Shown: positions 23,736-35,571, counted from the first letter of the stretch. The stretch is 64,000 bases of DNA from Tupaia tana (GCA_026018925.1 JAKSZU010000004.1:34491233-34555232), one strand, 5' to 3'. Numbers and translations: made by a program. Notes: a model not told the origin generated them from the letters alone.

Positions 23736-23769
23736 GCTCTTACAGTTCTTTTGATTTGACTCTAAAGTT

Positions 23770-23960
23770 TAAAAAAATTAATTACCAGAGGGTATATGCA
23801 TTCCCTAGAAATAGATAGAGAAAACACCCACCGATGGGGTGTGGTCATGTTGTAGTCTCCTCTCCATTTTTCTGGGATCTTGGGCACACATGTGTGCCTA
23901 CAGTGCTCTTCAAGCCTCTGGAGCCACGAGTCAAACCATCAGACGGTGCGGGGTGAGCAC
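23770..23960 (-). mobile_element. Old tRNA-SINE
   Basis: gagggtatatgcattccctag, ccaccgatggggtgtggtcatg, tcttgggcacacatgtgtgcc. The head is degraded. Confidence 0.6.
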
Positions 23961-24071
23961 CTTGTTCAGGGTGAGCCCTTCCTATCTTGGAAGAGGTAAA
24001 TAATTAAATGTTAAGAAGAGGGGGGAGGTAGATGTGGAGGTGTCATCGCTTGGGTAAAGGAGAGAACATTG

Positions 24072-24295
24072 GGGCTGGTCCTGTAGCTGATTGGTTAAGG
24101 GAACTGGATTCCACATGGCTGACCATGGCCCCAGTGGAAAAACACGCTAGGTACAGATACATGCATGCCCCAAATCCTAACTGGATGGAGAAATGGAGAA
24201 TGGGTTGCAGCATGACACACCCCATGGGGGGACGCTTTTCCCTCTCTGTCACTCCTTGGTGAGTGCACATGTCCCCTAGCAATGAGAGAGAGGAG
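24072..24295 (+). mobile_element. tRNA-SINE, older head variant
   Basis: ggggctggtcctgtagctgattggttaaggg head. The body is shortened. Ends gagtgcacatgtcccctagc. Confidence 0.7.
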
Positions 24296-24384
24296 AGAAG
24301 ATTGGTTTAGGCAGAGTTATAACAGTGGGATGGAGAGAAATGAGCAGCATCAAGAGATATTTAGATGCAAAGGAAATACAAAAA

Positions 24385-24550
24385 CTATTTGCCCAGGCTT
24401 TTAGGATTTGATGTTTTCACATTTTAATTTGAGTTACTGATGGACGGTCCATTTGCAAGTAAATGTTACTTTAGACTTACAGGTAGCTTGGAGGAAGGGA
24501 ATGTGGGGAGGACAGTGTCGAGAATGACTCTCAGTTGTTCACATTACATG
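24385..24550 (+). repeat. PGM1: Intronic copy of PGM1 3' UTR segment
   Basis: ctatttgcccaggcttttag continues identically for 26 bp (24385-24410 versus 24922-24947). gagttactgatgg...catttgcaag (24431-24459) matches 24965-24993 with three changes. Weaker similarity runs on to about 24545/25075. Confidence 0.85.
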
Positions 24551-24651
24551 ACATGTTGATTGACTGAAATAGAGAATGCTCACAGGTTTTGAGGGAAAGA
24601 ACATGCGTTTGTTTTCAGACTTGCTGAATTGGAGGAGCCTGGGAGAACTAG

Positions 24652-24846
<195 letters not shown>

Positions 24847-24921
24847 GAAGACAGCAGATTGCTGTACGTCCCTCCACCCCAGGACCGCCCAGTTCAGCTC
24901 ATTGAAGAGCATGGACAGAAG

Positions 24922-25075
24922 CTATTTGCCCAGGCTTTTAGGATTTGTTTCTTTTTCCCCTAACGAGTTGCTGATGAACGGTACATTTGCAAGGCACTGC
25001 CAATTGAGATGTTCTTGGGAGCCTGTGCAGGAAGGAGGGAGGGAGGACCCAGGGCGGATGCTAATGTCAGTTCCT
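24922..25075 (+). repeat. PGM1: 3' UTR member of the duplicated pair
   Basis: Partner of 24385-24550, in direct orientation at an offset of about 537 bp. The last coding exon lies between the two copies. Confidence 0.85.
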
Positions 25076-25393
25076 TCTTGTGCCCTTCTGGGCTGCTGCG
25101 GTGTGGGTGTTCGTCTCCACATCGGGTCCTGTTTACAGTACATGGTAGGTGGAGGTTACGCACGAGCAAGGGAGGCCATTTTTCATCGTTAAAATGTGCC
25201 AATGAAATGACAGTGCGAGTTCCTTTATCCCTGGTGAATTTCCTCCCCATTTACTGTTTACATGTAATCAAACAAAATGCAATTTCTGGTGCCTTCTTCG
25301 CAGTCAGTTCTTTCCTCAGAGTGAGGCGTACTTGTCTACAGATTTTCTGCCTTGTTTTGCAACATAGTCCCATGCACACAGCTATTTTGGGAA

Positions 25394-25399
25394 ATTAAA
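25394..25399 (+). terminator. PGM1: Probable poly(A) signal ATTAAA
   Basis: ATTAAA lies 548 bp after the stop codon, followed by CAAAATAACC and then a U-rich stretch (cttattgtctcttcttttcc) that suits a downstream element. No AATAAA occurs between the stop codon and this point. Cleavage near 25412-25425 is inferred, and longer isoforms cannot be excluded. Confidence 0.6.
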
Positions 25400-25420
25400 G
25401 CAAAATAACCTACTATTTCT

Positions 25421-25985
25421 TATTGTCTCTTCTTTTCCTTAACTACAAAATGCTTTTTTGATTTCAGAAAGAAACAGATTTTTTTATTTTATCTTTTTAT
25501 TTGAGGACATTGTCTTTTGTTTTGATGTCCTCATCAGAAAACAAAATGGTCTCTGGGCTAGGTTGACATCTTTAGACGCAAGAACCGTAGTTTTAAATCT
25601 TAGCAGGGTCAACTGAACTCTGGATCTCTCCAGGATAGATAAATTAAGCCTGATGTGGATAACTTAGAATGAGAGAAAGCAAGCTGACTTTCAGGAGACC
25701 TTAAATAGTGACACACTGGCAGGTGCCGTGCAGTGCCGAGCCGCCATGATGCCTGTTGAAGGGGCATGGGCAGAACGCTCAGAATCTGAGGCCGGGATTA
25801 CTGGCAAGTGATGCAAACCTTGAGCCCCTTGGTGTCTTATTCATCTTAGGACACCTACAGTCAACCTGCAGGTATAATGTAGGCATTAAAAGGATACCTT
25901 GGGAGCCAACAGATCCATGTTTGGATCCCACTTAAGACCACAAGTGGCCTTTGAATATCTTTCCCCATGTCTTTAAAATAATGAT
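25421..25985. other. Unique DNA just downstream of PGM1
   Basis: Unique sequence with T-rich runs near 25480-25500. No repeat family recognised. Confidence 0.5.
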
Positions 25986-26212
25986 AGGGCCTGGCCCATT
26001 GCCTGGTGGTTAGGGGAGCCAGTTTCCACATGACCAACTGTCCGTGCATTTTTTCAGACCTGGTGCTTTGAAAAACATGCCAGGCACGTGTACCTGCGTG
26101 TCCAAGGTCCTAATAGGATGGAGAGAGAGAGCAGGAGTTGTGGTATGGTCTCTCCTTCTCTCTGTCTGTGGTGAGCACACATGCCCTCTGGCAAATAAAA
26201 ATAAAAAGGGAG
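25986..26212 (+). mobile_element. tRNA-SINE, older head variant
   Basis: agggcctggcccattgcctggtggttagggg head. The body lacks part of the central segment. Tail ggcaaataaaaataaaaag. Confidence 0.75.
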
Positions 26213-26428
26213 TGGAAATAGTTCTAACTTAGGGATTGTTGAGAACATTAAGTGAGCAGACCTGAAAAACAGTAGGCACAATGTCTAGGTTGCCAAGTAA
26301 GTAGAAAGTAGAATTATGTTGCAATATAACGTAATTCTACTTTACAATCTAGAATTGTAAAGCATAGAAAAAACAAAAACTATACCACTAATATTTGTGA
26401 TGTATTTTATAGTTTTCAGGGCATTTCT

Positions 26429-26670
26429 TTTCTTTAAGAGAATTTTGCTATAGGGTGCGTGCGCTTGCCAGAGAGACAGAGAGTAAGTGAGAAATCACCT
26501 CCCAGGGGATATGGCCATGCCACAATCCCTTCTCCTCCAGACTCCTCTCGGGATATTGGGCATGCACACGTGTCCAGCATGAGTTTGAAGCCACCAGGTC
26601 AAGGACTCGAACTGCAGTCGACTACGTGGGAGTCCAGTGACATAACCATTAAGCCATCCGCTAGTCCCTA
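26429..26670 (-). mobile_element. tRNA-SINE, full-length class
   Basis: TSD cagggcatttct (26417-26428) and cagggcacttct (26671-26682). Confidence 0.9.
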
Positions 26671-26839
26671 CAGGGCACTTCTACAACATTACCTTGCCAT
26701 TCCAGAAAGCTGGCCCAACTCGGCACCCCTTCCCCACCCAGTGTCGACTCCCATCACAGGTGCTGCTCCTTATCTGGAGTGAAGTTTCCATTGTTCCCCT
26801 TTAACAAGGAATTCAGCCCAGCAAATAGAACCAGGCTTT

Positions 26840-27060
26840 GACAATAATGATGATGACGGTGATGCTGAATACTTAGGGCACACCAACCAGGCACTATTCT
26901 AAGTGCTTTCCATATGCTCGTCAGGTGCTCCAGCAGCTCTGAGGTAGCCCCTCCATCCCACAGATGAGGTCCAGTTACTTGCCCAAGGTCATATACTGGA
27001 GAGTGAGTGACAGATGTCCTCGGGCTGTGCAACTCCAGCCCTGCCTGCTTTCCCACTATT
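26840..27060 (-). repeat. MIR SINE relic
   Basis: aaccaggcactattctaagtgctttcc, then cacagatgagg and cagttacttgcccaaggtcatatactgg. Confidence 0.75.
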
Positions 27061-28565
27061 TATGTTGTGTCTTCTGACTGGTTATTTCTAAGCTACTTCT
27101 AACAGGTGGAAGGAAGGCAGGCATGTGCTCTTGCATTATTAAAGGGAACGCTGTGGGTCTCAGGTGTCAGGGATTTAGTTCGTTTGGCAAAATTATTGCC
27201 CAGGAGTCTTGCTGTCTGGGTCTATCAGTCAGCGGGGAAGTAGGTATTGCCCCACATTACGTGTGAGATGCGTGGGAAGGAGAGACCTGTAACGGCACAG
27301 TCACTGCCCTCAGGCACCCACGAGACCAGCTGAGGAATGAAGTCCAGCCCGAAGCGACACCGTGTAGGATAAATGCTGAGTGTGGGCTGGCTCGGTGGTG
27401 CAGTGGTCAACGTGGACTCACATGATGCCGGATTCATTCGCAAGACCAGGTGGGAATCCCTGCTGTTAGGATGCATGTGTTCTGTCTCAGCTGCTGGGCC
27501 GAACACCTTCCTGCAGCCCTCCATGTGAGACGCTATTATTCCCACTTCCGAGTCAGTGTGACTGAAGCTCAGCAGAAGCTTCAGCAATCTGCCCAGGTTC
27601 TCAGCCACCATCTGGTGGAATTTTGACCCTGACTCTTGTTCACTTTCCATGACCCTTTTCTGCCTCCCAGTCTGTTGAATCAGCTGCAGACACTCCCGGT
27701 TTTGTGGCCCCTGGAATGGCTTCAAAAATGTCCTCCTCATCCTTGATCAGAACTTGGCTGCATTCCGAGTCCACTTGGCTACAGCCTGGGAGCTAATGGC
27801 TGCGGAGGAAGGAGGAGGCCGGAGCAGTGGAGCAGTGGGGGCCATGGGAAAGGGCCATTCCTCCCTTTGTGGCCTCCAGAGAGACACCCCAACACATATG
27901 CCCTCGAGGAGTGCTGGGAGCCAGAACCCGAGGGGATGCCAGCAGCACACAGCCAGGCTTCCCCGCCTCCCAGGACTGATGTGGTCTGTGAGTCAGGCTT
28001 GTTTTCTTTGGGGTGTGGTGAGGATTACAGTAAGAAAATTGGGTTGGAGCTGCTTGGGGCCCAACTCTAAAACTTCACATTCCCCTCCCTCTTAATATTC
28101 AACTCTCATCTCAGAGAAGCAGATTCCAGTCCAGGAATGTTCCCGAGGCTCAGAGCATGGCCAGGCTTTCTGGGGCTGAACCCTGCCTCGTAGAGGGTAA
28201 AAGCAGAGGTCAAGCTTACGCAGTGCTGGCGAGGGTCATGTCCTTGGCCCTTCGAAACCAGGTTTTAGGGACTGGAGCCCTCTCCTCCTCCATCTCAGAG
28301 CTCTTCTGGGTTGCTTTCCTTTACAGTTCATGTTGGCTCTTCAGGACAGAAGCTGGCCTTGATGAATAAGAATCCTCCAGAAAATGTTACTGTGTATAAG
28401 AGACACGCTTCTGTGTTTTTTGGCATTCTGAACCCTCAGCAAAGGTGGGTGAAATAAGAGTAAGAATAGCCTTCAGGCAGGGCTGCCTCCTGACCTTATT
28501 GGCCCTTACTCTTGTCCCCTCTAATCCATTATCCACACCAAAGAGATGTTGAAAATGCTGAAGTC
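27061..28565. other. Mostly unique intergenic DNA
   Basis: Contains a partial SINE-like head at 27387-27480 (ggctcggtggtgcagtggtcaacg) and antisense MIR-like sequence at 27525-27625. A 171-codon minus-strand frame (27225-27740) crosses these relics, so I do not call it a gene. Confidence 0.5.
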
Positions 28566-28569
28566 TGAA

Positions 28570-28805
28570 GGCCAGCCGGTGGCGTATTTGTTAAGGTGGC
28601 TGGATTCTACCTGGCCTGCTGTGCTGTTTGAATCCTGGACCTGGCAACTTGAAAAACACACTGGGCACATGTGTGTGCATGCCCAAAATCCTGAAAGGAG
28701 ACTGGAGAGGGAATTGCAACATGACCACCACCCCCCCAAGGGGTATCTTCTCTTTCTCTCTCTCTGTCTCTGGTAAGTGCACGTATTCTATAGTAAACTT
28801 TAAAC
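28570..28805 (+). mobile_element. tRNA-SINE, full-length class
   Basis: ggccagccggtggcgtatttgttaagg head, body with C8 at 28730-28737, tail tagtaaactttaaac. Confidence 0.8.
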
Positions 28806-28863
28806 ATTAAATGAAGATGTGAGAACATTTTAAATGAATACATAAATAAAACGCTGAAGTCCA

Positions 28864-29058
28864 GAGCAGCTCAGTGGTGCAGGGTCTCCTCTTGACCTGT
28901 ACACCCCAGGCCCACGTGCCCATGATCCTCACAGGCCAGGAAGGCGTGGAGGGATGGTGGTGTGGGACCCTGGTAAAGGTGCTTGGTTTTGTCTCTGTTT
29001 TGCTTTCTCTCTCTGGCTCTCCCTCTGATGAAAGAAATAAACTAGCTTTAACTAACTA
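28864..29058 (+). mobile_element. tRNA-SINE, distinct body type
   Basis: Flanked by the exact 19-bp TSD aataaaacgctgaagtcca. Head agcagctcagtggtgcagg, then gtgggaccctggtaaaggtgc, a CT-rich stretch and the tail tgaaagaaataaact. It lacks the main family's body and matches 61632-61845. Confidence 0.85.
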
Positions 29059-29069
29059 AATAAAACGCT

Positions 29070-29580
29070 GAAGTCCAAAAGCCTTTATGTCACTTACAAG
29101 CCCGTGGGACCTACCTGTCCCTTAGCCCACCAGCTTCTCTCCCTCTACTCTCTTCCTTACATTGGACACTCCGGCCATCTGGGTTCACCTGGAGTTCCCT
29201 GGAAAGACCATCCTCTCTTGTCTCCAGGCCTTCAGACCTGCTGCTCTCTGTGCCCGCATCACCTTTCCCCACCACTCCACCATCCTCCACGTCCCCCAAA
29301 CTCCCACTTGTTTCTCAGGTCTCAACCTTTCCTCCAGGAAGCTCTGCTGAGCCTGCAGGGTCTGGCTGGGGTGCTGTCTTTGATGCTTCCACAGTTCGCT
29401 GTAGCTCCTGCGTGGCACTTAGCACCCTCGGCGTGAGTAACCTGTCTATTCTCCATTTCTCTCCTGCTCTCGCATGCAGAGAGGGCAGGGACTGCCTCCT
29501 TCACCCATGTTTACCCAGGATGGAGCCCTGGGTTTGGCACACAGCAAAAACTCATTGAATACTTACGGAATGAGTGAATG
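29070..29580 (+). repeat. L2 LINE 3' region
   Basis: ccaggccttcagacctgctgc, ctcccacttgtttctcagg, gagagggcagggactgcctcc and attgaatacttacggaatgag follow L2 order. The frames at 29104-29558 are L2-derived. Confidence 0.7.
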
Positions 29581-29609
29581 AAACCTATTGGTTGCATAGC
29601 AGGGTGTTT

Positions 29610-29725
29610 CATCCTGCTGTGACTTCCCTGTCTATGGCGGTACAATTATCTTAATTTTGTAGGTGACAAGTGACTTGACCAACTTACACAGTTAGTAACT
29701 GGCTAACCCAGAACTCTTCACATAA
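29610..29725 (-). repeat. MIR SINE relic
   Basis: aattttgtaggtgacaagtgacttgacc and cttacacagttagtaactggc. Confidence 0.6.
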
Positions 29726-29850
29726 AGCTTTAGCAGCTGAAGATGAGAGAGCACCAGGGGAGAGGGTGGGGGATACTGGCAACAGCTGGGAGGTATGTAT
29801 CATGGTCACTCTGAATACAAGTTTTAATTTAAATGTTAAAAAGCATTTTA

Positions 29851-30080
29851 TCAGACCAGCTAGGTGGCGTAGTAGTTAAGGCGACTGGATCTCACATGGC
29901 TGGCTCCACAGGTCGAGTCCCAGACCTGGTGGCTTGAAAACCATGCCAGGCATGTGTGTGCACCCAAAATCTCGAGGGGAGAATGGAGAACAAGGCGATT
30001 ATGGTGTGGTCATCCCCCTGGCAGCTCTTTCTCTCTCCCTCTCTCTGGCAGTCACATGCGTCCTATAGCAAAAAACAAAC
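29851..30080 (+). mobile_element. tRNA-SINE, full-length class
   Basis: Flanks taaaaagcattt and caaaaagcattt form the TSD. Tail agcaaaaaacaaac. Confidence 0.85.
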
Positions 30081-30810
30081 AAAAAGCATTTCCTCTTTGC
30101 TACAAAAAGTAATTGGGGGAGTAATTGGGCAAGAGTTCTAGTGAGTACAGAAAGAGGTTATTTTTCTTTAAGTCGAGCTAACAAAAGAGGCCCGAGCTCC
30201 AAAGCCGCCCTCTGAGCAGACTCCTCAGGGTGGGGGAAGGTGGCACCAGGCCCTGGGCCTCTCACTGGCGGGGCACACGGCATGTACTTCTGAAACGTCA
30301 GAGGCTCTTCTCAGTTCCCACTATCAGAACAAGATGCATCCCACAAGTTGGGGTGTCATTATACAAAAGAAGTGAGGTCCCAGTCAGCAGGAGCATGCCT
30401 CTCTTCTGTCTGGTTGCTCTGTAGGAACTTTCAAGGACTTTGGTTTGGTTTTCACCAAATACAAAAGCTCCATCTAGATCCATTATGTTGGATTTGCGGG
30501 TGTGGGCTAATCAGTATCTTCCAGAACACATGCCTTCTGTGATTCACCCAGTGCTGCTTTCCAGTTCACAGAAAGGCTACTTAGGAGTAGAATTCTGTTT
30601 CCTTTTTACAACAGTGTCTTCATAAACGCTGTCTCCATTGGTTTCTGACTTCATTTTCACACCATGCTAGCGGAGCTATTATTATCTATACCAGGTAAAG
30701 AAATGAAAGTTTCGAGAGTTGATCCGGTCTGGGCAGAGGCCTTCAATCACGATGACGGGGAAAGAAAACCCACCACCTCCCAGTATCCTGGGAAGTTTGA
30801 GGTTTTTTTT
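30081..30810. other. Unique intergenic DNA
   Basis: No named repeat. T12 at 30802-30813 abuts the next relic. Confidence 0.5.
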
Positions 30811-30813
30811 TTT

Positions 30814-30970
30814 TTCCTGATTATCCATTTCTGTATAACAAAGCACTCCCAGACCTAGTGGTGCTAAATTTCTGCATTATTTTATCATGCTTGCAGAGTC
30901 TGTGGGCCAGGAGTTCAGGGCACAGTGGAGATAGTAGCTGTCATTGCTCCACATTGTCTGGGGCCTTACC
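30814..30970. repeat. Old interspersed repeat, class uncertain
   Basis: ttctgtataacaaagcactcccagacctagtgg ... gagtctgtgggccaggagttcagg is a phrase common in old mammalian repeats. I recognise the pattern but cannot name the family. Confidence 0.5.
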
Positions 30971-30977
30971 CAGCGTC

Positions 30978-31325
30978 TTAGCCTGTTCAGGTTGCTATAA
31001 CAAAATGTCATAAACCAAGGAACTTATAAACATTTCCTGCTCACAGTTATGGAGGCTTAGAAGACCAAGCTGAAGGCTGATTGGTGTCTGGTGAGGGCTC
31101 AGTTTCTGGCTCAGAGACAGCACCTTTTTTTGCTGGGTTATCACATGGCAGAAGTGGTATGAAGTCTCTCCCAGGCCTCCTTAATAAGGGCACAGATATC
31201 ATTCATGAGGGTTCCGCCTTCATGATATAATCACCTCCCAAAGGCTCTATCTCCTAATACAATCACTTTTCGGATTAGGATTTCAGCATGAATTTTGGGA
31301 GGGCACAAACATTTAGACCATAGCA
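30978..31325 (-). mobile_element. MaLR-type solo LTR (MLT1/MST-like)
   Basis: Antisense LTR phrases: gcctgttcaggttgctataacaaaatg, cacagttatggaggct, aagggcacagatatcattcatgaggg, tcacctcccaaaggctctatctcc, ggatttcagcatgaatttt. No internal region seen. Confidence 0.82.
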
Positions 31326-31760
31326 TCTCACCCCTAGCCTTTCAAAATTCTTGTTTTTCTCATGTGCAAAATAGACTCATCCCATCCTAATAGCTTCAAA
31401 AGTCATAGTTTGTTCTAGCATCAACCTAAAAGTCTGAAATCCGGAGCATTTTCTAAGTATCAACAAAATCAAATGCAGATGAGACGCACAATTCATCCTG
31501 AGGTAATTGCTCTCCAACTGTGCTTTTGAAATACAGTGATGGAATAGGTGGAGCACAGAAAAGGGAGAAATAGGAGAGAAGAAAGGCATAACAGGTCCTG
31601 AGTAAGTCTGAAACTCACAGGGTCAATAACATTACTTCTTAAGGTTTGGGAATAATCTTTGATTTGAAGTCCCGCCTTCTGAGCACACGGGACAGAGGTG
31701 AAGCACCGATGAATAAACGAATGCTTTCTAACCTATAACTTCTCCCCACTATCAGTTGGT
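31326..31760. other. Intergenic DNA adjoining the LTR
   Basis: aattcttgtttttctcatgtgcaaaatagactcat... may be residual LTR-associated sequence. Not named. Confidence 0.45.
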
Positions 31761-31860
31761 CTTCCTTCCTTCCTTCCTTCCTTCCTTCCTTCCTTCCTTC
31801 CTCTCTCTCTCTTCCTTCCTTCCTTCCTTCCTTCCTTCCTTCCTTCCTTCCTTTCTTTTT
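31761..31860. repeat. (TTCC)n microsatellite
   Basis: About 22 ttcc units split by a (TC)5 block, running directly into the T-rich tail of the minus-strand SINE that follows. Confidence 0.95.
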
Positions 31861-32112
31861 AAGAGGTTTTTGCCATAGAGTATGTACGCATGTGCACGCA
31901 TGCGAGAGAGACAGAGACAGAGAGACAGACAGTGAGGGAGAATGAGAAATCACCCCCCCCCTCGGGGGGGATGGCCATGCCATAATCTTCTCTTCCATTC
32001 TCCTTCTAGGATCTTGGTAATGCACGTACATATGCCCAGTGTGATTTTCAAGGAGCCCCAGTGGGCCATGTGGGAATCCAGTGCCTTAACTACCCCTCCA
32101 CTGCTGTCTCCA
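31853..32112 (-). mobile_element. tRNA-SINE, full-length class
   Basis: tttttaagaggtttttgccatagagtatg to catgtgggaatccagtgccttaac. The body has an 8-C run at 31954-31961. Confidence 0.82.
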
Positions 32113-32254
32113 TCATTTGCACTTATTTATCCACACCTTTCACAGAACTTCCATGGTGTAGTGATTAGCTCTAACACCAAGTGCTTGCTTTATGCTGCCT
32201 GCTGTTCTAGAGAATGTAGAGAACAATTGATTAAATATGGTAGAAAATGTTAGC

Positions 32255-32522
32255 TTTTTTTTTTTTCTTTGGATAGGTTTTCGCTATAGGGCGCGTGCGC
32301 TCGCCAGACAGACAGAGAGAGACAGAGAGACAGAAAGCGAGAAATCACCCCCCAGGGGGGATGGTCACGCTGCAATCCCTTCTCCTCCATTCTCCTCTGG
32401 GATCTTGGGCACGCACGCACACGCGCCCGGCGTGAGTTCTAAGCCACCGGGTCCGGGACGCGAACCGCAGTCGACTACGTGGGAGTCCAGCGACATAGCC
32501 ATTATGCTAACTGCTGGTTCCC
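32255..32522 (-). mobile_element. Young tRNA-SINE
   Basis: Essentially consensus: tatagggcgcgtgcgctcgcc, gcacgcacacgcgcccgg, gctaactgctggttccc. Variant B box (RC ggttcgcgtcc). Confidence 0.93.
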
Positions 32523-33344
32523 AGCTTTTGAAATATTAATTCAAGTTGCTTTCAGTTCAAGAAGGAATTTTTGTAACGCTCAGATGTTCCAGATTGTTGA
32601 GTCAAGCCCTTGTTTGTGTTCCTTTGGAAGTTAGACCTTGAGTTGTATGATGACTGGTGTAGACTCCAAACATCTGGAAATTTTCTATAGAGTGTGTGAT
32701 GTGATAAAACTAAGCAGTATGTTTATAACACAGTTTTGTATTATTCATTTTTGAATGAATCTATCTTGCCATGGCCCTGCTTGGTAATTTTGAATGATTT
32801 TGTGACACTGTAGATTAAAATCACCCTGGTAAAGTCAGCACGATGACAGACTTATTGTCCTCCATCCTCCCTGAGAATCCCCCATTTTACTAATGAGGAC
32901 ACAGGCCCATAGAGGTTGGCTACCTTGTTCAAGGTGATGTAGCCGTATATGGCAGGCCGTCAGACTCCAGAGCACCTTCTGTGAGACCGAGATATAAGTC
33001 ACAGTTCATAAAATTCATCCTCTTACAATGTGTAGTTCTTTGGTTTGCTGTGTATTCGCAAGGTAGTGCAGCTTGTGCAACCATTGCCACTAATTCCAGA
33101 TTTTCTCCCCTCTCTCCCCCAAAATCTTTGTACCTATTCATAGGTACTCCCCATCACTCTCAACCTCCAGCCCCTGTAACCACAAGCCTGATTTCTGTTT
33201 CTAGGGATTCGCCTGTTCTGGGCACTTCATGTAAATGGAATTGTATGCTATGCAGCCTTTTATACCATGATGCTTCTATTTTAACCAAAGCTAATGCCCC
33301 TAGACTTGGAGCCCCTCCGGCCTGCATGCAGTCACGTTCATCTT
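32523..33344. other. Unique DNA with a MIR relic
   Basis: 32855-32980 is antisense MIR-like (ccccattttactaatgaggacacagg, caaggtgatgtagccg). The rest is unnamed. Confidence 0.5.
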
Positions 33345-33362
33345 TGTCTCTACAGTGTTCTG

Positions 33363-33628
33363 TTTTGTTTTTGTTTTTTGGAGAGGTTTTTGTTATAGGG
33401 CACATACGCTCGCCAGAGAGACAGAGAGAGACAGAGAGACAGAAAGTAAGAAATCACCCCCCAGGGAGATGGCCACGCCGCAATCCCTTCCCCTCCATTC
33501 TCCTCTGGGATCTTGGGCATGCACGCACACGCACCCGGTGTGAGTTTAAGCCACCGGGTCCAGAACTTGAACCGCGGTCAACTCCATGGGAGTTCAGCGA
33601 CATAGCCATTATGCTAACTGATGGTCCC
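33363..33628 (-). mobile_element. tRNA-SINE with 18-bp exact TSD
   Basis: tgtctctacagtgttctg at 33345-33362 and 33629-33646, identical. Head side gctaactgatggtccc. Confidence 0.95.
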
Positions 33629-33734
33629 TGTCTCTACAGTGTTCTGAATTCACCGTGTTTATTAAATAAATGACTGAAGGAGTTCACGAATTATAAAGCA
33701 AATGAATGCACAGACTCAGGCCGAGGTTTGCTGG

Positions 33735-33925
33735 GTGCTCAAACGTGACCTCGCTACACTCTCATCACTCCCTCATGAGAGGAGTCCTGGAAGATCCCCA
33801 TTTCACAGATGGAAAAAAGGGAAGTTAAATAACTTGCAGCAAGCCCTAGCTCGTGGGTGATGGAGCCAGACATGGAACTTCCATCCCTGGTCTCCAAGCC
33901 TGCACCTCTAAATGGTCTATAAAAG
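33735..33925 (-). repeat. MIR SINE relic
   Basis: ccccatttcacagatggaaaa, gttaaataacttgcagcaagc, ctctaaatgg. Confidence 0.65.
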
Positions 33926-33929
33926 AAAG

Positions 33930-35268
33930 TTGTTTAGTGACAGGGTTAGCCTCCTCTGTGTACAGTGAGGGCATGGAAGTCATGATGCTCTTGCCGCTGT
34001 TGAGCCTGCTGTGGGCCAGTCACTACCCTAGGTGTGAGATCTCAGACAGCCAACCACGGAGGTCGTTAAATCAGCGGTGGGAGTTCCCTGCACCAGGCAT
34101 TGAGGCGGAGGTCTGTGCACCGCCTGTGGGAACAAGGGGAGGGGTCCTAAGGCACCTGTGCAGGCCACACGGGCCAGGTCCTGAGCCAGCCTTTCTGTCT
34201 TGGGTGTCAGCAAGGCTCACCCTGTGTGTGAGCTCTCAGGGCTCATTGGCACCTCTCAACACCCGCAGGGGCTGCCTGGGAAGGGCGCTTTCCTTGGTTA
34301 TTTTTCTGGCCTGTCAAGGCTCACGCAGAGTCCTGCCCTAGAGACGGCTGTCAAGACTCTGCTTTTGTCTCAGGAAAGCAAGTGGCTCCTTCCCACCACC
34401 GCGCAGGGCAGAGCTGCCAACCGGCTGTCTTGATTTTCCTCTTTTCACAAAGGCTGCTGTGTTGGATCTGCTTTTCTAAGTCAGATAGCTATTTGAGTTC
34501 CACCTCAGAACTCGGTGCCAGCATTCAGTGTTGCCAGCCTCACTGCCACAGGCCATGGTGTGAGAAGGAGCACGGGTGGAGAATGTGCTCCTCGATTCAG
34601 GTGGGTGGAGGTCAGCAGAGCTTCCCATACCCGCTGTGGAACCCTTGCTGGAGGTGGGCCCTGTCAGCACATGGCATCAGGAGGAACCCAGGTCTACAAG
34701 GCCTCACCACTGCCATGACATGACATAGACTGGAATGGAGACCAACCCAGAGCCTGCTCCTAACTCCCCTGTTCCCTCTGTCTGGGTTCAGCGTGCAAGG
34801 CCTGGGAAGACTGGGAGGAGCATTATCCATGTAGAGTCATACCAGGAGGTAGGACTCTAAGACCAAGCTGGGGGAAATGATGGAGCAAAATTGTTCCTGT
34901 CTGCAGCCTGAGTCCTCATAACTAAAAGGGACCCAAAAGGTCAAGAGGGAGGCAGAGGTCTAAGCCAGAGTAGTGATGCAATTATGAGGGTTATAGCCAG
35001 CTCGGTGCAGAGGACATTTATCAGGAAGGTCAGAAACAGGTTGGGAAGGGGTCTGGAATCATGCCCAGGTGATCGATGGCTCATTGAAGGTCCATGTGGT
35101 TATCTCAGGAGAGAAGAAGTGACTGAGATGTCAGCGGGGACTGTGAGCCTGCACTGGGTGGGATTTGTCTGTGGGGACTCCGGGCATTCTAGGTCTCTTT
35201 CTAGAGAAGTTACGTGTTTTTGTTTTTTTATTTCCTCCCAGGTACCCCCAGGGTATAATTACCCTGGA
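33930..35268. other. GC-richer unique intergenic DNA
   Basis: A faint L2/MIR-like phrase is at 33995-34035 (ttgagcctgctgtgggccagtcac). No exon-like homology found, and overlapping frames in this block share no coding signal. Confidence 0.5.
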
Positions 35269-35270
35269 GA

Positions 35271-35546
35271 CTATTTTTTTTTTTTTAAAGTAAAGTGTAG
35301 ACCCGTTGCTTTTTTCCCTCCCTTAAAGTCTATCATCTTATTCATTTCCTCCATGAAAGAGAGAGAGACAACACTCCCAGCAGGGGCTTGATTCCCTGAT
35401 CCACCCCCAGCTCCAACCAGCTCTGGATCATGGGTGCACATGTGTCCAGCATACTCAGGGAAGTCTCTGGTTGTGAACCTGGAACCTTTCCATGGGTCAG
35501 CCTCACAGAGCTTCATGTTTTACCACCACACCACTGTTTAGCCCCT
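35271..35546 (-). mobile_element. tRNA-SINE relative, alternate body
   Basis: T-run, then gaaagagagagagacaac, ggatcatgggtgcacatgtgtccagcatac, gaacctggaacc and taccaccacaccactgtttagcccc. The body differs from the main class. Confidence 0.65.
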
Positions 35547-35571
35547 GAATTTCTTTTAAAAGTTAATTTTT

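Larger units (their letters stand above)
24847..25420 (+). other. PGM1: PGM1 3' untranslated region
   Basis: Sequence between the TAA and the first plausible cleavage region, about 570 bp with no SINE insertion. The end is inferred from the ATTAAA hexamer. The stretch 24922-25075 resembles intron 10 sequence at 24385-24550. Open frames here have no recognisable protein homology. Confidence 0.75.

Noticed and set aside
27225..27740. 171-codon minus-strand open frame
   Set aside because: Crosses a partial SINE head and MIR-like sequence. No recognised domain or splice context.
30978..31325. Intact endogenous retrovirus
   Set aside because: Only solo LTR-type sequences are seen here and at 42565, 43581 and 57408; no gag, pol or env region is recognisable.
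31761..31860. Possible CRISPR-like or structured array
   Set aside because: A simple (TTCC)n microsatellite with no spacers.
32981..33673. 230-codon plus-strand open frame, the longest in the window
   Set aside because: Its second half is the antisense body of the SINE at 33363-33628 and the rest has no protein homology.
33853..34341. 162-codon plus-strand open frame in GC-rich DNA
   Set aside because: Starts in an antisense MIR; several other frames are open in the same block, and no coding family is recognised.
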